From contig JASAND010015520.1 of NCBI GenBank assembly GCA_030248195.1, positions 18,943 through 82,942 on the forward strand: a stretch of 64,000 nt of DNA, given 5' to 3'. Of this stretch, positions 60,708 through 64,000 are shown one piece after another. Positions within the stretch are counted from its first letter, which is position 1, and each line of letters opens with the position of its first letter. The notes under the pieces are model-generated. The model searched no databases and was not told where the DNA came from. It saw only the letters and a list, made by a program, of their open reading frames with translations. Made by a program: the position numbers and the translations under genes. This stretch comes from Trissonchulus latispiculum (taxonomy: Eukaryota; Nematoda; Enoplea; Enoplida; Ironidae).

Positions 60708-62722
60708 GCAAGGTTCACAAAAAAATCACCCCGAAAATTCACAAAAAAAATCACCCACCTAAACGGCTAACAACAAGTCGCAGCCGGAAAATTTTTTGCA
60801 TGGTAATAGCCACAAGTCCCAACCCCAACATATGTAAGTTTGGCTGCCGAGGCTCAACTCCTCCGACTAGGGTGCCCAAAATAGTCGACCCACCCAAAAT
60901 CGGACCCTCGGACAACTCCGGACCAAAATTGAAATTTTTGCTGGTACTCACTATGGACTTTGCGCAGCTACCCCATATTATGCATGTGACATGTCCTAAC
61001 TCTAAGCTATCCAACCATATATTGGATTCCCTGCCATGTCCTCTGGGTTCGCCACCGGTGGGTGATTTTTTTGTGAACAAATTCACAAAAGAAAAATCAC
61101 TATCAACTTTTTGTAAAATGCCTCTGGGGCAACCGCTAGGGTAAAACTAATGCCAAATTCGAGCTCAGCCACCCGGAAAACCTATATAGAGCATGTTTTA
61201 GGTACCTCAACCCCCTTCTGGCAGACGGCCCGGCCGATGGACCCGGCCCGGACCCTCCGGACCCAGGGGGTGGTCAGGATCACCTATCTGGGCAAAAGCT
61301 ACCTAAAAACTAATGCCAAATTTTAATTCTACGCACCGAAAAACCTATATAGGCGAGTTTTTAGGCTTCTGGGACCTTGAAAAAAAATTTTTGGTCAGTC
61401 ACGTGACCCTAGGCCAAGTCACGTGACAATTCAAGATACGAAATTACTCCGCCAAATTGTTTGTTCTGTGCTTACCAGAGCAATAGAACACAAAATAAGT
61501 GGATTCCTAGCTTCCTGGTATCAATAATAAAGGCTAAGCACATTGGCCTGGGTAGCCACTTTGGACCCGGGGGCCGAGAACCAAAATTCGAAGTTCAGCC
61601 TGTGCAAAAAAAACTTGGGGGTCCAAATTTTTTTACATAATAACACTATGGACTATGCTCTATTTATGCATGAAAAGAAAAATTTCCTAGCTATATCCTG
61701 AGATCAGATCCGGTGGTGATTTTTTTGTGAACAAGTGATTTTTTTTGTGAATTCGTTCACAAAAAAACACAAAAATTTTTTATTACTCACTACGGATCGG
61801 ATCCGGCTCCGGCTTCGGCTCCGGCCGGAATTACGACTTCCGGCTCCGGTTAACCGGAGCCGGAGGCAGAGGTGCCGGAGCCGGAGTTTCTGCCCAGCAC
61901 CTAACACTGTTGTTCGTACTTAATTTATATTGAACTATATCGTCAAATTTTACTCCGTTTAAAATAAAAATGGCAATTTTTCAAAAAATTTCGCGCCGTG
62001 GGCGCGGGTTTTTGTAATTTCAATTTTATTTCTGACTGCGAAAGTATGTTAAACACCCAATCTGCGTTTAATTGTGCATTTATTTATACTTTATCAAGTT
62101 ATTATTTATTTATACGTATCCTATTATAAGAATATCGTGAATTCATGCTTTCTTTTCTATTTTGAATATCAATGTATATAACATTTAAATTCATTCATAG
62201 GTCCTTGCTAACTGCATTACAGTAATATATAAACATGGAATGTTTTAGTCATTTTTACTGTCCATTAGAAGAGTGAGGTCTCCTCTCCTATGTATTAAAA
62301 GTGATTACAGGGATTTTTTATATAGCAAATAAACAAAGCCATCTTAACAACGCATATATAAATATACAACAGCACTTAATCCTTAAATATTAACAATATT
62401 TTGATAACCATTTTTTTGTAATGGCCTAAAAATATTGGTCTTTGAAGACTTTCAGCCTAAAGATTGACAATGAAAAAATCCGGCTCCGGCTCCGGCTCCG
62501 GCCGGAGTCAACCTGCCTCCGGCTCCGGCTCCGGCCGGAGCGAAAATCCTTGCTCCGGCCGATCCCTATTACTCACGCTACACGAGGGCTACCGGCATGA
62601 AATTTGCACCATATGTAGAGGGAGTCACTGCCGTTCCATACGTACCAAAAGTTTTTCGATCGGACTTCATTTGCGAAATTGCCGGCAAAAATTCGATTTT
62701 TGATTTTTTTTGTGAACCTTGC
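60708..62722. mobile_element. TATA-flanked GCAAGGTTCAC element
   Basis: GCAAGGTTCACAAAAAAATC and its complement at the ends, TATA on both sides. Same layout as 58784-60041, with GTGAAC replacing GTTAAC throughout. Internal oligo(T) pairs lie at 60720-60755, 61060-61100 and 61712-61770. Subtracting the nested hAT element gives about 1.23 kb, close to the 1.26 kb of its sister. Confidence 0.7.
61791..62568. mobile_element. hAT element with CCGGCTCCGG subterminal repeats
   Basis: Ends TACGGATCGGATCCGG and CCGGCCGATCCCTA, flanked by the exact 8-bp duplication TTACTCAC (61783-61790 and 62569-62576). Both subterminal zones are runs of CCGGCTCCGG-type words, as GGAGCTCC is in 13702-14755. 778 bp, no transposase. 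Confidence 0.85.
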
Positions 62723-62783
62723 TATATGTAACAACTAATCTGGCAGCGCAAATCCACAGCAAAATCTTTTTATGATATGTATC

Positions 62784-64000
62784 ATGGGGGAGCTCGGAGA
62801 GCCCCCCATAATATGAGCCAAAAAGGCACTTTGCGTGTTTTCAAAATGCTTAATTAGGCGTAACTAATTAGCGGTGAGGAATTAAGAGCTAATATTTACA
62901 TTTTTGAAATCCCCAGGCCAAGAGCTTTCGAATGATACCAAACTTGCCCGGAAAAAATGAACTTTGAAAATTTTCATTTTTCAGACCTATTTTCTAGGTG
63001 GGGTTTTTTTTCTCTGATGTTTCTCCTTTACGCTTTATGTCCCGTAACTCACCAAAGGATTTTTCACATGCCTTATGGGGGCGACCTTTACCTATTATTA
63101 TCTTGTTGTCGAAACCATGAACCTGTTCACTATTGATTATTTTGGCCCAATTCGGCCCCTAGCGATTTTTACAGACTGTCAAACATGGGCTCACGAACAT
63201 TCGGACTTAGAAAATTTTCGAGGGTCCCAACATAGAAAATTGTCAAAAAGTCGTCTAAAATGGCGAAAACGATGAGCATATCGCCGAAACCGACGGATGT
63301 GACCCTCGGGCTGCATGGCGCCTGTGGTTCCTCGCCCAGGGTCAAAGTTGGGAAAAGTCGCTAAAAACGGCTATTTTCGGCCTTTTTGTGGCAGCCATAT
63401 ATAGTAAATCGGGGTCGCTGATCACGATAGGCATGTTTGCTTCTCCGTGTGGTGCCGCTATTGCGTTGCACTGCGATGCTAGGCAGCCGCAGCGACGCTG
63501 CAGGTGCAGCACCGTGCAGCACGCCCTGTAACTTGAAATGGACAAGTTGAAACTGCCTGAAAGCTTGCCCTTATATAGTAAATCGGGTTGCTGAACACGA
63601 TGAGAGTATCCTCGTCGCTGTGCGGCGCTGCTATCGTGCTGCGCTGCAGGTCCAGCACCGTGCAGCACGCCCTGTAACTTGAAATGGACAAGTTGAAACT
63701 GCCTGAAAGCTTGCCCTTATATAGTAAATCGGGGTCGCTGAACACGATGAGAGTATCCTCGTCGCTGTGCGGTGCTGCTATCGTGCTGCGCTGCGGCGCT
63801 GCAGCCGCAGCACGCTCTGTAACTTGAAATAGGCTATTTGAAACTGCCTGAAAGCTTGCCCTTATATAGTAAATCGGGGTCGCTGAACACGATGAGAGTA
63901 TCCTCGTCGCTATGCGGTGCTGCTGTCGTGCTGCGCTGCAGGTGCAGCACCGTGCAGCACGCCCTGTAACTTGAAATGGACAAGTTGAAACTGCCTGAAA
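62784..64000 (+). mobile_element. HINE-like element running off the window
   Basis: A terminal hairpin at 62784-62809 (ATGGGGGAGCTC, GGA, GAGCCCCCCAT), then sequence shared with 44800-45350 in inverse (AATGATACCAAACTTGCCCG), then a tandem array beginning near 63400. The right end is outside the window. Confidence 0.5.
63400..64000 (+). repeat. about 146-bp tandem array with CTGCAG-rich centre
   Basis: AAGCTTGCCC starts at 63561, 63717 and 63853, with another unit reaching the window edge (spacings 156, 136 and about 146). Units contain TATATAGTAAATCGGGGTCG, CTGAACACGATGAGAGTATC and a GCTGCGCTGCAGG-type block of varying length. Confidence 0.88.

Overview
This is eukaryotic nuclear DNA, almost certainly from an invertebrate animal. 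It carries two spliced, conserved housekeeping genes whose tiny exons lie far apart in introns packed with non-autonomous mobile elements, TA microsatellites and tandem repeats. There are no operons, no prokaryotic signals and no rRNA. I cannot name the species.

Gene 1 (+ strand, about 8961-28018) encodes Sm protein B/B' (SNRPB), a core spliceosomal snRNP subunit. It is reconstructed from a proposed ATG-only first exon (8961-8963) and exons at 14814-14960, 22306-22422, 24108-24213, 24798-24941 and 27921-27934, with an AATAAA signal at 28013. All phases join into a protein of about 176 residues. Gene 2 (- strand, 55301 down to 37225) encodes a KAT2 (GCN5/PCAF) histone acetyltransferase of about 773 residues. 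It has the PCAF N-terminal zinc region, the catalytic GNAT domain and a C-terminal bromodomain, read from nine exons. The two genes converge tail to tail, separated by about 9 kb of repeats. They act in separate processes: pre-mRNA splicing, and chromatin acetylation in SAGA/ATAC-type complexes.

Layout. 1-8950: two broken Ty3/gypsy integrase fragments, a TTAA-flanked element, and nested hAT-type MITEs with exact 8-bp target duplications. 8961-28030: SNRPB and its introns, holding two Helentron/HINE-like elements with 163-bp and 147-bp arrays, several hAT elements, a 2.1-kb element with about 299-bp inverted termini, and a 401-bp near-perfect palindrome. 28030-37200: intergenic repeats. 37225-55301: KAT2, whose introns hold a 16-copy 149-bp array, nested foldback elements, TTAA elements and an inverted HINE-like copy. 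55300-64000: no gene seen; TTAA, hAT and TATA-flanked elements, then another tandem array running off the window end.

The most striking signal is a repeat architecture. Five of five array-bearing elements have a short terminal hairpin at one end, and three sequence-divergent array types keep a 147-149 bp period and a shared core (TTTGGTAYCAAATGAAAG). In the five whose arrays carry it, the core always runs away from the hairpin or occupies the same place. A second core (GGGTTTTC, then GGTCGCTGA, then CTCGAAT) recurs in many otherwise unrelated repeats. No transposase or Rep/helicase gene was found, so every element here appears non-autonomous.
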